NCBI RefSeq assembly: GCF_022369475.1
Contig: NZ_CP059600.1
Span: forward strand, 1,178,001 to 1,242,000
Length of the DNA: 64,000 bases
Origin: Campylobacter sp. RM12651
GTDB lineage: Bacteria > Campylobacterota > Campylobacteria > Campylobacterales > Campylobacteraceae
Reading direction: 5' to 3'
A program made the position numbers and the translations under genes. Positions 8,924 through 17,147 of this stretch are shown here, in pieces (within the stretch, counting starts at the first letter, position 1; every line of letters starts with the position of its first letter). A model generated the notes under the pieces. The model was not told where the DNA came from. It saw only the letters and a program-made list of their open reading frames with translations, and did no database searches.

Positions 8924-9276
8924 TAGCTACTACCTTTATCATCATAAAATATCACATCGTATTTTTGATTTTGTTTAATTAAGGCGTTTTTCTTAGGCTT
9001 TTCTTTTAAACCACTTAGCATTTCTTCATAATCTGCTATTTGACTTTTAAGCTCTAAAATAATGCTAACTCCAGCTAAATTTACCCCCAAATCCCTTGTA
9101 AATCTTAAGATTAATTTAATTCTATCTACATCTCTTTGCGAATACATTCTAACCTTTCCACAGGTTCTATTAGGCTCAATCAAGCCTTCTCTTTCATATT
9201 GTCTTAGAGTTTGTGGATGAATATTTAATTGCTTTGATACTACAGAAATTAAAAATACCGGTTCATCATAGTGCAT
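8923..9276 (-). CDS. hspR: Heat-shock repressor HspR (MerR family)
   Basis: 117 residues. The N-terminal MerR-type winged helix shows FLISVVSKQLNIHPQTLRQYEREGLIEPNRT, followed by VRMYSQRDVDRIKLILRFTRDLGVNLAGV, the HspR signature. The C-terminal tail is basic and ends in a short hydrophobic segment. HspR represses chaperone operons through HAIR inverted repeats. The gene lies 12 bp downstream of cbpA and overlaps the antiporter start by 1 bp, so it is likely autoregulated from the promoter in front of cbpA. Confidence 0.93.
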   Translation of the reverse strand: MHYDEPVFLISVVSKQLNIHPQTLRQYEREGLIEPNRTCGKVRMYSQRDVDRIKLILRFTRDLGVNLAGVSIILELKSQIADYEEMLSGLKEKPKKNALIKQNQKYDVIFYDDKGSS

Positions 9277-9288
9277 ATTTCCTCCTTT

Positions 9289-10068
9289 TTATAAATAATC
9301 TTTTAAAGCTTTAACCAACTTATCATCAAGCGTATTAATATCAGGTAAAACCACCTTAGCTCTTAAGAATAAATCCCCTTGATTTTTAGAATATGAATTA
9401 TAAATTCCCCTACCTTTAACACGGATTAATCCACCATTTTTTACATTTTCTTTTAAAGTTACTTTTAAGCCTTGCTCTTTTGGAGTATCAAACTCAACTT
9501 TACCACCAAATAAAGCTATTTTTAAAGGAATTTCAAGTTCTTTTGTCAAGTCATCTCCATCACGCTCATACTCTTTTGAATGCTCTATTTTAATAGTTGC
9601 TTTTAATGTTAGATTGTCTTTTTGCATAGTTATTTCTTGATTATTTAATACGCCTGATTTAATCTCTACATCAAAACTAACACCCCTTACATTAATGCTC
9701 CTAGTAGTTCCTAAAACAGATTCTAAAAAGCTTATTTTTAACTCAACTTGAGCTGGTTTATTATAAGACCTACTTTGCCCTGCTCCAAAACCAAAATGAG
9801 AAAATATATCCTCAAATCCACCACTAAAACCGCTTGAATTAAAATTAAAGCCATCAAATCCACCAAAAGAAGGATTATCATAAGCTCTTCTTTTATCTTC
9901 ATCGCTTAACACTTCGTAAGCTTCGGTAATTTCTTTAAATTTTTCTTCAGCACCCTTGTCTTTATTCACATCAGGATGATATTTTCTAGCTAAACTTCTA
10001 TATGCTTTTTTTATTGTGTCAGTACTTGCGTCTTTTTTAACGCCTAATATGTCGTAATAATTCTTCAT
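9289..10068 (-). CDS. cbpA: DnaJ-like co-chaperone CbpA
   Basis: 259 residues. Residues 1-65 are a J domain with the HPD motif ([13 protein letters not shown]) that stimulates DnaK. A short Gly/Phe-rich linker (about 67-95) follows, then the C-terminal substrate-binding domains. There is no zinc-finger CXXCXGXG region, which separates it from DnaJ. It heads the cbpA-hspR-kefB run. Its upstream region is shared with the divergent gpmI. Confidence 0.92.
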   Translation of the reverse strand: MKNYYDILGVKKDASTDTIKKAYRSLARKYHPDVNKDKGAEEKFKEITEAYEVLSDEDKRRAYDNPSFGGFDGFNFNSSGFSGGFEDIFSHFGFGAGQSRSYNKPAQVELKISFLESVLGTTRSINVRGVSFDVEIKSGVLNNQEITMQKDNLTLKATIKIEHSKEYERDGDDLTKELEIPLKIALFGGKVEFDTPKEQGLKVTLKENVKNGGLIRVKGRGIYNSYSKNQGDLFLRAKVVLPDINTLDDKLVKALKDYL

Positions 10069-10093
10069 CTTTTAATCCTATAATAATAAAAAT

Positions 10094-10120
10094 TTTTGAG
10101 TAATATTAGCTAGTTAAGCT
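10094..10120 (-). promoter_or_regulatory. Weak HAIR-like inverted repeat upstream of cbpA
   Basis: The spacer between cbpA and gpmI contains TTTTGAGTAATATTAGC followed by TAGTTAAGC. The left half matches the TTGAGT half of the HspR-binding HAIR element (CTTGAGT-N7-ACTCAAG), but the right half is poor. Autoregulation of cbpA-hspR by HspR makes a site here plausible; the sequence support is weak. Confidence 0.25.
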
Positions 10121-10175
10121 TAATAGAGTTTAACCACTTACTATCAACTCTTAAATTATACTTAAAGGAGTAAAA

Positions 10176-11603
10176 ATGCAAAAATGTATATTAGTAATTA
10201 CCGATGGTATCGGATTAAACGATAGATTAGAATACAATTCTTTTTATCACGCAAAAAAACCAAATTATGATTTTTTAAACCAAAATGCAAAATTTTCAAG
10301 ACTTAAAACAAGTGGCAATGCAGTAGGTCTTCCAGATGGTCAAATGGGAAATAGTGAAGTAGGACATATGAGTATTGGAAGTGGTAGGGTTATTTATCAA
10401 AACCTAGTTAGAATTGATAACGCTATTAAGGATAAAAGCTTAGAAAATATTAGTATTTTAAAAGACTTTTTGAAAAAATATAAAAATATTCATATAATAG
10501 GTTTATATAGCGATGGTGGAGTGCATTCAAGTTATATTCACTTTAACGAAATTGCTAAAATTGCAAGCGTTAATAATAATATTTTTATGCACTTAATAAG
10601 TGATGGAAGAGATGTTAAACCAAATTCTTTTAAAGATTTTATAAAAAATAATCCAAGTTTTATAACTCCAAGCAGTATTTCAGGTAGATTTTATGCTATG
10701 GATAGGGATAATAACTTAGATAGAACAAATGAATATATAAATATGCTTTTTAGTAAAGCAAATAAAAGTGATTTAGAACAATACATAAACGATAATTATG
10801 AGAATAAAATTTATGATGAGTTTTTTAAGCCACTTAATCTTGGTTTTGATGGCATTGGTAAAGATGATGGAGTTATTATCATTAATTATAGAAGCGATAG
10901 AGCAAGGCAAATTGCAAGTGAGCTGAAAAATCGTTTAAGTAAAAATCAAGTTTTGTGTATGTGTGAATATGATGAAAAACTTGACTTAGGCGTGATTTTT
11001 CCAAAAATTGATATTAAAAACACCTTAGCTGAAGTCTTAAGCAAAAATAATTTAAGGCAATTTCACACAGCAGAAACAGAAAAATATGCCCATGTTAGCT
11101 TTTTCTTTAATGGCGGGGTAGAGAAAGAATTTCTTAATGAAAAGCGTGTATTAATCCCAAGCCCAAAAGTAAAAAGCTATGATGAATTACCGCAAATGAG
11201 TGCTTATTTAGTTTGTGATGAAGTAATTAAGGCTATGAATGATGGTTTTGATTTTATCGTAGTTAATTTTGCAAATGGCGATATGGTAGGTCATACAGGA
11301 AATTATGAAGCTTGTATTAAAGCGGTTGAGTGCGTTGATGAATGCTTAGGCAAAATCATTAAAGCTTGTAAAGAAAATAATTATGCTATGCTACTAACTT
11401 CAGATCATGGAAACTGCGAAGATATGAAAGATTTAAATGGCAATATTTTAACCAATCATACAACTTATGATGTTGGTTGTTGGCTTTATAATTATCATAA
11501 AGATAGTAATTTAAAAGATGGCTCATTAGCAAATATTGCTGCTAGCGTGCTAAAAATACTAAATTTAAATAAGCCTAGCGAAATGGAAGAAGCTTTATTT
11601 TAA
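10176..11603 (+). CDS. gpmI: 2,3-bisphosphoglycerate-independent phosphoglycerate mutase
   Basis: 475 residues, slightly short for the roughly 490-510-residue family. It interconverts 3- and 2-phosphoglycerate using two Mn ions. Visible motifs: ITDGIGL near the N-terminus; the phosphoserine motif MGNSEVGHMSIGSGR (about 55-70); ISDGRDVKPNS; INYRSDRARQI; the ETEKYAHVSFFFNGG block; NGDMVGHTGNYEA; and the metal-binding TSDHGNCEDM near 410. AAAGGAG 6 bp before ATG fixes the start. It is a single-gene unit ending in a hairpin at 11612-11656. Confidence 0.95.
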   Translation: MQKCILVITDGIGLNDRLEYNSFYHAKKPNYDFLNQNAKFSRLKTSGNAVGLPDGQMGNSEVGHMSIGSGRVIYQNLVRIDNAIKDKSLENISILKDFLKKYKNIHIIGLYSDGGVHSSYIHFNEIAKIASVNNNIFMHLISDGRDVKPNSFKDFIKNNPSFITPSSISGRFYAMDRDNNLDRTNEYINMLFSKANKSDLEQYINDNYENKIYDEFFKPLNLGFDGIGKDDGVIIINYRSDRARQIASELKNRLSKNQVLCMCEYDEKLDLGVIFPKIDIKNTLAEVLSKNNLRQFHTAETEKYAHVSFFFNGGVEKEFLNEKRVLIPSPKVKSYDELPQMSAYLVCDEVIKAMNDGFDFIVVNFANGDMVGHTGNYEACIKAVECVDECLGKIIKACKENNYAMLLTSDHGNCEDMKDLNGNILTNHTTYDVGCWLYNYHKDSNLKDGSLANIAASVLKILNLNKPSEMEEALF

Positions 11604-11611
11604 ATCTTTAT

Positions 11612-11656
11612 TCCTAGTTCAAATTCTTTAAAAAATTAATGGAATTTGAATTAGGA
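11612..11656 (+). terminator. Hairpin after gpmI
   Basis: TCCTAGTTCAAATTC pairs with GAATTTGAATTAGGA (one G-T pair, 15-nt loop) and is followed by TTTTAATAAATTT. It starts 8 bp after the gpmI stop. The same core (CTAATTTAAATTC) recurs in the spacers of the adjacent islet. Confidence 0.6.
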
Positions 11657-11694
11657 TTTTAATAAATTTAAATATATTTTATTATTATCATTTT

Positions 11695-11760
11695 TTAATC
11701 ATCATAAACTATATCCGATAAAACTGCATATTTTAACAATTCAATATAACTTGTTTTCAT
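11695..11760 (-). pseudogene. 21-codon remnant of a coupled downstream gene (cassette A)
   Basis: An ATG overlaps the stop of the preceding gene (ATGA) and is served by AAAGGAG 7 bp upstream, a strong ribosome binding site inside the end of that gene. The product reads MKTSYIELLKYAVLSD then IVYDD and stops. The pattern LLKYAxLSDxVYDD resembles the N-terminus of some class 3 lipase-like or effector proteins, but 21 residues are too few for a family call. It is read as the start of a truncated gene. Confidence 0.4.
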
Positions 11761-12620
11761 TTAAATTCTCCTTTTAATTTATTTAAATAATTTGTATAAA
11801 CATCATTAGAGCAACTACCTCTATTATTATCATAATTACCTAATTTAAGATAATAATTATCAACAAACATCCTAGCAAAAGAATTAGAAATTCTATCAAA
11901 ATCAGGACGTTCTGGGATTTTTAGTCCTCTAAAAGACATATATGATTTTGCGTAACTACAATCCACAAAATAACCATAAATATCATAATTTATTAGCTTA
12001 TCTTTACTAAGTCTAGTTGGTAATTCTGAAGCTTCTTCTTCAAAACTTTTTTCATGATAATCTTCATATAATTGCACTTCTTTATCAACTATTAAATTTA
12101 CGCTTTTAAAAAACTTTCCATCTATCGTATAGTTTTCTTTTTTAATTGTGCTTAATAATAAGGTATTTGGTTTTTTAAGTTCTGTTACTTCGTGCTTTGG
12201 GCTTTGTTGTAAATTAAAATAATTTACCAAAAATACACTATAAAAACTAATCATTAAAAATGAGAAAAAATAGAATATACCTTTAATAAATTTTTGATTT
12301 TGTCTCATTATAAATTCATAAATTGATTTAATAGGATAATACAATATAAAAGGGAAAATTATTTGAAAAAACAATATTGCTGCAACAGAATCATGGTTGC
12401 TAATTTCAACACTAAAATCTAAATAAAAAAATACAACATATAAAACTTTTATAAATCTAGGATAGAGCTTTAATCCTATAAAAAATGTAAGGGCAAAAAG
12501 CATAGGATAGGTAATAAACAATGGCACATAAATTATAGGAATTAAAATACTAATAATCCCACCAGCTAAATCGTGTAAATTATCTAAAAAATACGCTAGA
12601 TATATTAAAAACTCATTCAT
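11757..12620 (-). CDS. Orphan membrane protein, cassette A (unknown family)
   Basis: 287 residues, family not recognised. The first half (about 1-135) has four or five hydrophobic segments (VPLFITYPMLFALTFFIGL, YVVFFYLDF, AAILFFQIIFPFILYY, GIFYFFSFLMISFYSVFLV). The second half (about 140-287) is soluble, charged and contains the two Cys residues of the mature tail, suggesting a periplasmic or cytosolic domain. It is one of three consecutive minus-strand genes with similar upstream spacers, each ending in a strong internal ribosome binding site for a truncated next gene. AAAGGTAAGAT precedes ATG and a TATACT -10 lies about 25 bp further upstream. Inference: an immunity-type or membrane sensor protein that has lost its partner. 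Confidence 0.7.
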   Translation of the reverse strand: MNEFLIYLAYFLDNLHDLAGGIISILIPIIYVPLFITYPMLFALTFFIGLKLYPRFIKVLYVVFFYLDFSVEISNHDSVAAILFFQIIFPFILYYPIKSIYEFIMRQNQKFIKGIFYFFSFLMISFYSVFLVNYFNLQQSPKHEVTELKKPNTLLLSTIKKENYTIDGKFFKSVNLIVDKEVQLYEDYHEKSFEEEASELPTRLSKDKLINYDIYGYFVDCSYAKSYMSFRGLKIPERPDFDRISNSFARMFVDNYYLKLGNYDNNRGSCSNDVYTNYLNKLKGEFK

Positions 12621-12680
12621 ATCTTACCTTTAAAAATAAAGTTTAGTATAGCAAATACACATTCATCAAATTTAAAAATA

Positions 12681-12770
12681 ATTATTAATATATGTTGCTT
12701 TTCGTAATAAATAATATTAAAAAATATTTTTTAATTTAATTTCAAATCCCTAATTCAAATTCTTTTAAAA
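12681..12770. repeat. Islet spacer repeat, copy 1
   Basis: About 90 bp (ATTATTAATATATG through AAATTCTTTTAAAA) lie upstream of cassette A and closely match 13737-13825 upstream of cassette B, with roughly six differences by eye. The end of the unit (CCTAATTCAAATTCTTTT) also matches the third spacer and the gpmI terminator arm. It lies between three otherwise unrelated genes. Confidence 0.75.
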
Positions 12771-12786
12771 TATAGATAGCAAAAGT

Positions 12787-12831
12787 TTAATTAATATAAT
12801 CATCAAAATCTCTTTTGTTAAAATCAAACAT
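12787..12831 (-). pseudogene. 14-residue remnant of a coupled downstream gene (cassette B)
   Basis: AAAAGGAG lies 6 bp before an ATG that overlaps the last codons of the cassette B gene. The product MFDFNKRDFDDYIN ends at TAA, and the spacer repeat begins shortly after. As with the other two cassettes, the signal for translating a second gene is present but the gene is not. Confidence 0.4.
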
Positions 12832-13678
12832 TTACTCTCCTTTTACTTAAAATCTTTTCAATTTTCTTTTGTTGTTTTGCTATGTATTTTTCGCCTAATG
12901 GTTGCGCTTCTTCTCTATGCTCTATTTCGTAAGCTCCTTTGCTTATTGCAGAATGTTTTAATCTATATTCAGTGTATAAAAAATAAACCGATAAATCATC
13001 AACAAAAGGCAATGAAACTAGCTTGGTTTTAGTTTGATATATTGTGTAAGTTTTTAAGTTTTTACCATTTAAGAAAAATAATATTAAATAACTTGATAAA
13101 ATATTTAATATTGCAAAAAACATAACTATAGGAAAGAAAATTATTCTAGCTACCCTATAGTCTAATCTATAATTTAAGCTTTTATTTTCTATTTCTTTAG
13201 TATTGTAAGTATCTTTATCAAATATATGAGAATACGCTAAAGCTGGTCGTTTAGATTGCAATCTAAAAACTATATCGCTTTTATTTATCGTTTCGCTTAC
13301 TTTTTTATAACTTTTAGCAATATCAAAAAGACCTTCTTTATCTACTGTATATGTTTCAAAATATATCTTTTCATTATCTACGCTAATATAAAAATCATTA
13401 TTTTTAACAAATCTAAGCCTTTTAATATGATTGGTCTTTATGAATAAAAAAATAAAAAATATACCGACAATTATTGTAGCTTCGCCTCTTCCTCTTAATC
13501 TAATCTCAGTCATTTCTGTGTGAGAAGCTTCTGGTAGTTTATCTAACTTGTAAGCTATAAAACAAATTGTGCAAATTAATAATAAAAAAGTAACAATGTC
13601 ATTAAATAACCTAATAAGCTCTAAGCTATATAAATAATCGTTTTTTATTTTATAATCTTTTAAATTATCTATATTCAA
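12824..13678 (-). CDS. Orphan membrane protein, cassette B (unknown family)
   Basis: 284 residues, family not recognised. Two hydrophobic segments occur near the N-terminus (about 27-45 and 70-85), then a polar region of about 85 residues (NDFYISVDNEKIYFETYTVDKEG), a third hydrophobic pair (about 180-205, RIIFFPIVMFFAILNILSSYLILFFL) and a basic cytosolic tail rich in Lys, Arg and Glu. The topology suggests an inner-membrane protein with both termini in the cytosol. It shares no visible similarity with its neighbours although its upstream spacer is homologous to theirs. Its last codons encode a strong ribosome binding site for a truncated follow-on ORF. A lone partner of a lost toxin or effector is a possibility, not a demonstrated function. 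Confidence 0.7.
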   Translation of the reverse strand: MNIDNLKDYKIKNDYLYSLELIRLFNDIVTFLLLICTICFIAYKLDKLPEASHTEMTEIRLRGRGEATIIVGIFFIFLFIKTNHIKRLRFVKNNDFYISVDNEKIYFETYTVDKEGLFDIAKSYKKVSETINKSDIVFRLQSKRPALAYSHIFDKDTYNTKEIENKSLNYRLDYRVARIIFFPIVMFFAILNILSSYLILFFLNGKNLKTYTIYQTKTKLVSLPFVDDLSVYFLYTEYRLKHSAISKGAYEIEHREEAQPLGEKYIAKQQKKIEKILSKRRVNV

Positions 13679-13736
13679 ATTTATCCTTTATTTTTAATAA
13701 GATTAATTATATGAAATAAAAATAAAAATCCATAAA

Positions 13737-13882
13737 ATTATTAATATATGTTACTTTTTATAATAAATAATATTAAAAAATATTTTTTATTTAATTTCAA
13801 ATTCATAATTCAAATTCTTTTAAAACTAAAAAACTAAAAAATTTATAATAAGGCTAATTAGTGGTGTAAAATATTTTAGAAT
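13737..13882. repeat. Islet spacer repeat, copy 2
   Basis: The first part (13737-13825) matches copy 1. The second part (about 13797-13882, AATTCAAATTCTTTTAAAA ... TTATAATAAGGCTAATTAG ... ATATTTTAGAATTTA) matches copy 3 (about 14988-15074). This copy therefore links the other two and shows that all three spacers share an origin. Confidence 0.75.
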
Positions 13883-13903
13883 TTAATAATCTTCATTTAG
13901 CAT
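13883..13903 (-). pseudogene. 6-residue remnant of a coupled downstream gene (cassette C)
   Basis: AAAAAGGAG is followed after 6 bp by ATG; the frame MLNEDY ends at TAA as the spacer repeat begins. It overlaps the last codons of the cassette C gene. Alone it would be meaningless; its value is that the same signal occurs at the end of all three islet genes. Confidence 0.3.
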
Positions 13904-14891
13904 TTACAACTCCTTTTTTATTTTTATTAATTTCATCAATCTCTGCTTGTATTTTTTTTCTTAATTCTTTTTCATTAGGGCAGGAATTTTCTAAAACTCC
14001 TAATATTTCTAAACTTGTTCCAGATAAAGAACTAGAATAATTTTTTGTAGTTTTTACATAATCAATAATTTTTTGAAAATTATCGTATATTTCAAATATA
14101 TCTTTTTTATAACATAAATCTTGTGGGATTATTGCTGGTTCAATCATTTTTCCATTTTCATCACCTTGTAAATTTAAATATATGTCTTTAGCATGAAGCA
14201 TAATCACTGTATTTATATATATATAATAAAAATATTCCTTTGACTTTTGTGAATCAAAATATCTTCTATAAGCCATGTCTAAATGCTTATATATTTCATC
14301 ATGTTTATTTGATTCTTCTTTTAAATAATATATAAATCTATCAATATCTAAATCTGTATATATTGAAACAAGCCTTAACATGGTTGCAAAGCGATTTTGA
14401 TTTAGCTCAATATTATCAAAATAATTTTTTCCATATGGTAAGCGTTCGATCATTGAATAAATCTCATTAAAAAATTCATCTTTATAAGTATTTGTAACAT
14501 ACTTAGCATACGATAAATCATCACTTTTAAAAAACATATTTCTATTTAAAATCATCCACCATAAAATGTCTTCTATGCTATCTTTTGGTAAAAGCTCTTT
14601 ACCTTCTTTAAATTTATTATTCATTTGATTTATAAGAAATATCATTATAAAATTATCATAATTCAAATATTTATGTAATGATTCAATAATAATTCTATAT
14701 TCCATTGCATTTGCAAATTTAGCAGAAGCTTCTGGATTTTTGCTATATTGTATGTCAAAAGTTTCTTTTTGAGTTTCGCTAACCATTGCATAAAAACTTC
14801 CTATAATAAGAAAAATTATAGTAAAGATAAAAGCTATTACTTTTTTTAAAATGATTTTTAAATATTTTGTTTGATTTACTTGCATACTCAA
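13893..14891 (-). CDS. Orphan membrane-anchored protein, cassette C (unknown family)
   Basis: 332 residues, family not recognised. One N-terminal membrane segment (about 15-35, KKVIAFIFTIIFLIIGSFYAMV) precedes a long, mostly helical, Tyr/Asn/Lys-rich domain (about 40-330) with few cysteines, most likely exported and anchored. There is no lipobox. It is the first of the three islet genes in transcription order. The upstream spacer (14892-15218) carries a copy of the islet repeat and a long inverted repeat. The codon following its ribosome-binding-site-like 3' end begins a truncated ORF. A membrane-anchored periplasmic immunity protein would have this architecture, but that is inference. Confidence 0.7.
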   Translation of the reverse strand: MSMQVNQTKYLKIILKKVIAFIFTIIFLIIGSFYAMVSETQKETFDIQYSKNPEASAKFANAMEYRIIIESLHKYLNYDNFIMIFLINQMNNKFKEGKELLPKDSIEDILWWMILNRNMFFKSDDLSYAKYVTNTYKDEFFNEIYSMIERLPYGKNYFDNIELNQNRFATMLRLVSIYTDLDIDRFIYYLKEESNKHDEIYKHLDMAYRRYFDSQKSKEYFYYIYINTVIMLHAKDIYLNLQGDENGKMIEPAIIPQDLCYKKDIFEIYDNFQKIIDYVKTTKNYSSSLSGTSLEILGVLENSCPNEKELRKKIQAEIDEINKNKKGVVNAK

Positions 14892-14908
14892 CCTTAATAA
14901 AAAATAAG

Positions 14909-15090
14909 ATTAATTATATCAAATATAAATTTAAAAATAATTATTAAATTTATCTTGTGTTTTATGTTAAATACTTTGAAAATATCTTAAATTCCTAATT
15001 TAAATTCTTTTAAAAGATAAAAACTAAAAATTTATAATAAGGTTAATTAGTAGTGTGAAATATTTTAGAATTTAAATTAGGATTTTAATA
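14909..15090. repeat. Islet spacer repeat, copy 3, with 15-bp inverted repeat
   Basis: Part of the 327-bp gene-free stretch 14892-15218. The segment about 14988-15074 matches copy 2. Perfect 15-bp arms TCCTAATTTAAATTC (14993-15007) and GAATTTAAATTAGGA (15068-15082) enclose it. The same arms occur around the gpmI terminator at 11612-11656, at the other end of the islet. I see no gene in the rest of the stretch; 15183-15211 is the macB terminator. Confidence 0.7.
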
Positions 15091-15182
15091 TATTAATTTA
15101 GTCCTTAAATTTTGTAAATTCCTAAAATTATGAATAAAACTACACATTCATTAGTTGCTTATGATTTTATATAAAATAAAAA

Positions 15183-15211
15183 GGAAAAACTTTATTAATT
15201 TAAGTTTTTCC
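15183..15211 (-). terminator. Intrinsic terminator of macAB
   Basis: On the minus strand GGAAAAACTT pairs with AAGTTTTTCC around a 9-nt loop, followed by TTTTTATTTTATAT. It begins 8 bp after the macB stop. This is a classic hairpin plus U-tract. Confidence 0.8.
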
Positions 15212-15218
15212 AAATTAA

Positions 15219-17147
15219 TCAATCATCAGTTAAAGCAACTGCAGGGATTAGTTTACTAGCTTGTTTAGCAGGAAAATATCCAAAAAATAAACCAACTAAA
15301 GTGCTACTTAAAAACCCTAACATAATAGCATCAAAATCAACTATCATTTTAATAGGGGCGTCAAGTAAATTAATGCCATAAACAAGCATTAAAGCAATCA
15401 TTACACCAATACTAGCGGCCACGCTACAAAGCACAACCGATTCAATCAAAAACCCCGTGCTAATATAAGATGGACTTGCTCCGATTGCAAGTTTTACCCC
15501 TATTTCTTTAGTTCGCTCTTTTACAACGACAAGCATAATATTCATAACACCAATTCCGCCAACAATCATAGCAATAAATGCAATACCAAAAATCATTAAA
15601 CTAAGTGTATTTGTAGTGCTTTCTATACTTTTTTTAATAGCGTCTTGATTAAAGGTCAAAATTGAATTAGCACCCTTTTTAATCTCTAAAATCTGTTTAA
15701 TGCTATTATCAGCTAATTCACTATTTACATCATCTTTAAGCAATACAACAATACGCCTAATATGTTTATTACCATCAAATTTATTGCTAATTGTGCTATT
15801 TGGAACATAAACTCTAATATCAAAACCATCTCGCTCATTTTTATCTTTTTTAAGAACCCCAATTACTCTTAATGGCTGACCTTTTAGATATATTATTTTA
15901 TTTAATGGACTTTCTATTTTAAATAAAGTTTTAGCTAAATTCTCACTAATTACACATACATTCTTAGCGTCTTGTTCTTCTTGCTCGGTAAAAAATCTAC
16001 CTTCTTTCATCTCCTTAGCACTAATTTGTAAAAAATTCGCAAAAACCCCTGTAGCATCAGTATCTACTTCGTTTTTTAAATAAGTAATATAAGCACCACT
16101 TAAACCACTCTCAACCCCAACTTCTTTTACAAAATCAAGCCTTTTAATAAGCTCTAAATCTTGGTATGTTAAATCCTTAATCCTACCTGCATTCCTATCT
16201 CCAAATCTTGAGCCTTTATGAACTATAATTGTATTTGTCCCAAGTGATTTTATCTCTTCTAAAATATCAGCTTTTCCACCATTTCCTAAAGCTATCGTTG
16301 AAATTACTGAAGCAGTAGCGATTATAAGCCCTAGCATAGTAAGAAATGACCTTAATTTATTTGTGATTAGATTATTTAATGCAAGTTTTACATTTTGAGA
16401 AAAAAAGCTAAAACTAGCTATAAATCTATCTTTAAAATTAGCTTTATTTAAATTATCTTCATTTAAATTGCTTGTTTTAAATTCTTTGACATTTTCATCG
16501 CTAATGATAACTCCATCTTTCATTTTGATAATTCTAGTTGCGTATTTACATAAACTCTCATCGTGAGTTACTAAAATAACCCCAACTCCGTTTTCATTTA
16601 GCTCCTTTAGAATTTGCATAAGCTTTATTCCATTTGCACTATCAAGCGCTCCTGTTGGCTCATCTGCTAATATAAAATTTGCATCATTTATAAGTGCTCT
16701 TGCTACACTTACACGCTGTTGCTGACCACCACTTAAATGTGCTGCTTTTTTATGAATATGTTCGCTAAGTTCTAATTTTTCTAATAATTTTTTAGCTTTT
16801 TGAATACTAGTTTGTTTGTTTTTCTTAGCATATAAAGCTCCCATTATTACATTTTCTAATACACTTTGTAAGGGCATTAAATTGTATCTTTGAAATATAA
16901 AACCTAAATTATCTCTTCTAAAGGCTGATTTTTCTTCACTATTTAAAGAATACAAATTCTTATCATAAAATATATATTCTCCGCTACTTGGCTCATCAAT
17001 TAAGCCTATCATATTAAGCAAGGTGCTTTTTCCTGAACCACTTTTGCCTAATAATATTACAAACTCGCCTTTTTTTATCTCAATATTTATATCTTTTAAT
17101 ACTTGAGTTGAGCCGTAAAATTTATTTAGATTGCTTATCTTTATCAT
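15219..17147 (-). CDS. macB: MacB-like ABC exporter (ATPase fused to FtsX-type permease)
   Basis: 642 residues. Residues 1-225 are an ABC ATPase: Walker A GKSGSGKST, signature LSGGQQQRVSVARAL, Walker B ILADEPTGALDS and the H-loop VTHDE. A linker leads to a first membrane segment (about 265-285), a large periplasmic MacB domain, and three C-terminal membrane segments (about 515-535, 570-590, 605-625). MacB dimers power export of macrolides, peptides or toxins through a periplasmic adaptor and a TolC-type channel. The start lies 26 bp inside macA, so the two are co-translated. No outer-membrane channel gene is adjacent. The substrate cannot be deduced. Confidence 0.9.
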   Translation of the reverse strand: MIKISNLNKFYGSTQVLKDINIEIKKGEFVILLGKSGSGKSTLLNMIGLIDEPSSGEYIFYDKNLYSLNSEEKSAFRRDNLGFIFQRYNLMPLQSVLENVIMGALYAKKNKQTSIQKAKKLLEKLELSEHIHKKAAHLSGGQQQRVSVARALINDANFILADEPTGALDSANGIKLMQILKELNENGVGVILVTHDESLCKYATRIIKMKDGVIISDENVKEFKTSNLNEDNLNKANFKDRFIASFSFFSQNVKLALNNLITNKLRSFLTMLGLIIATASVISTIALGNGGKADILEEIKSLGTNTIIVHKGSRFGDRNAGRIKDLTYQDLELIKRLDFVKEVGVESGLSGAYITYLKNEVDTDATGVFANFLQISAKEMKEGRFFTEQEEQDAKNVCVISENLAKTLFKIESPLNKIIYLKGQPLRVIGVLKKDKNERDGFDIRVYVPNSTISNKFDGNKHIRRIVVLLKDDVNSELADNSIKQILEIKKGANSILTFNQDAIKKSIESTTNTLSLMIFGIAFIAMIVGGIGVMNIMLVVVKERTKEIGVKLAIGASPSYISTGFLIESVVLCSVAASIGVMIALMLVYGINLLDAPIKMIVDFDAIMLGFLSSTLVGLFFGYFPAKQASKLIPAVALTDD

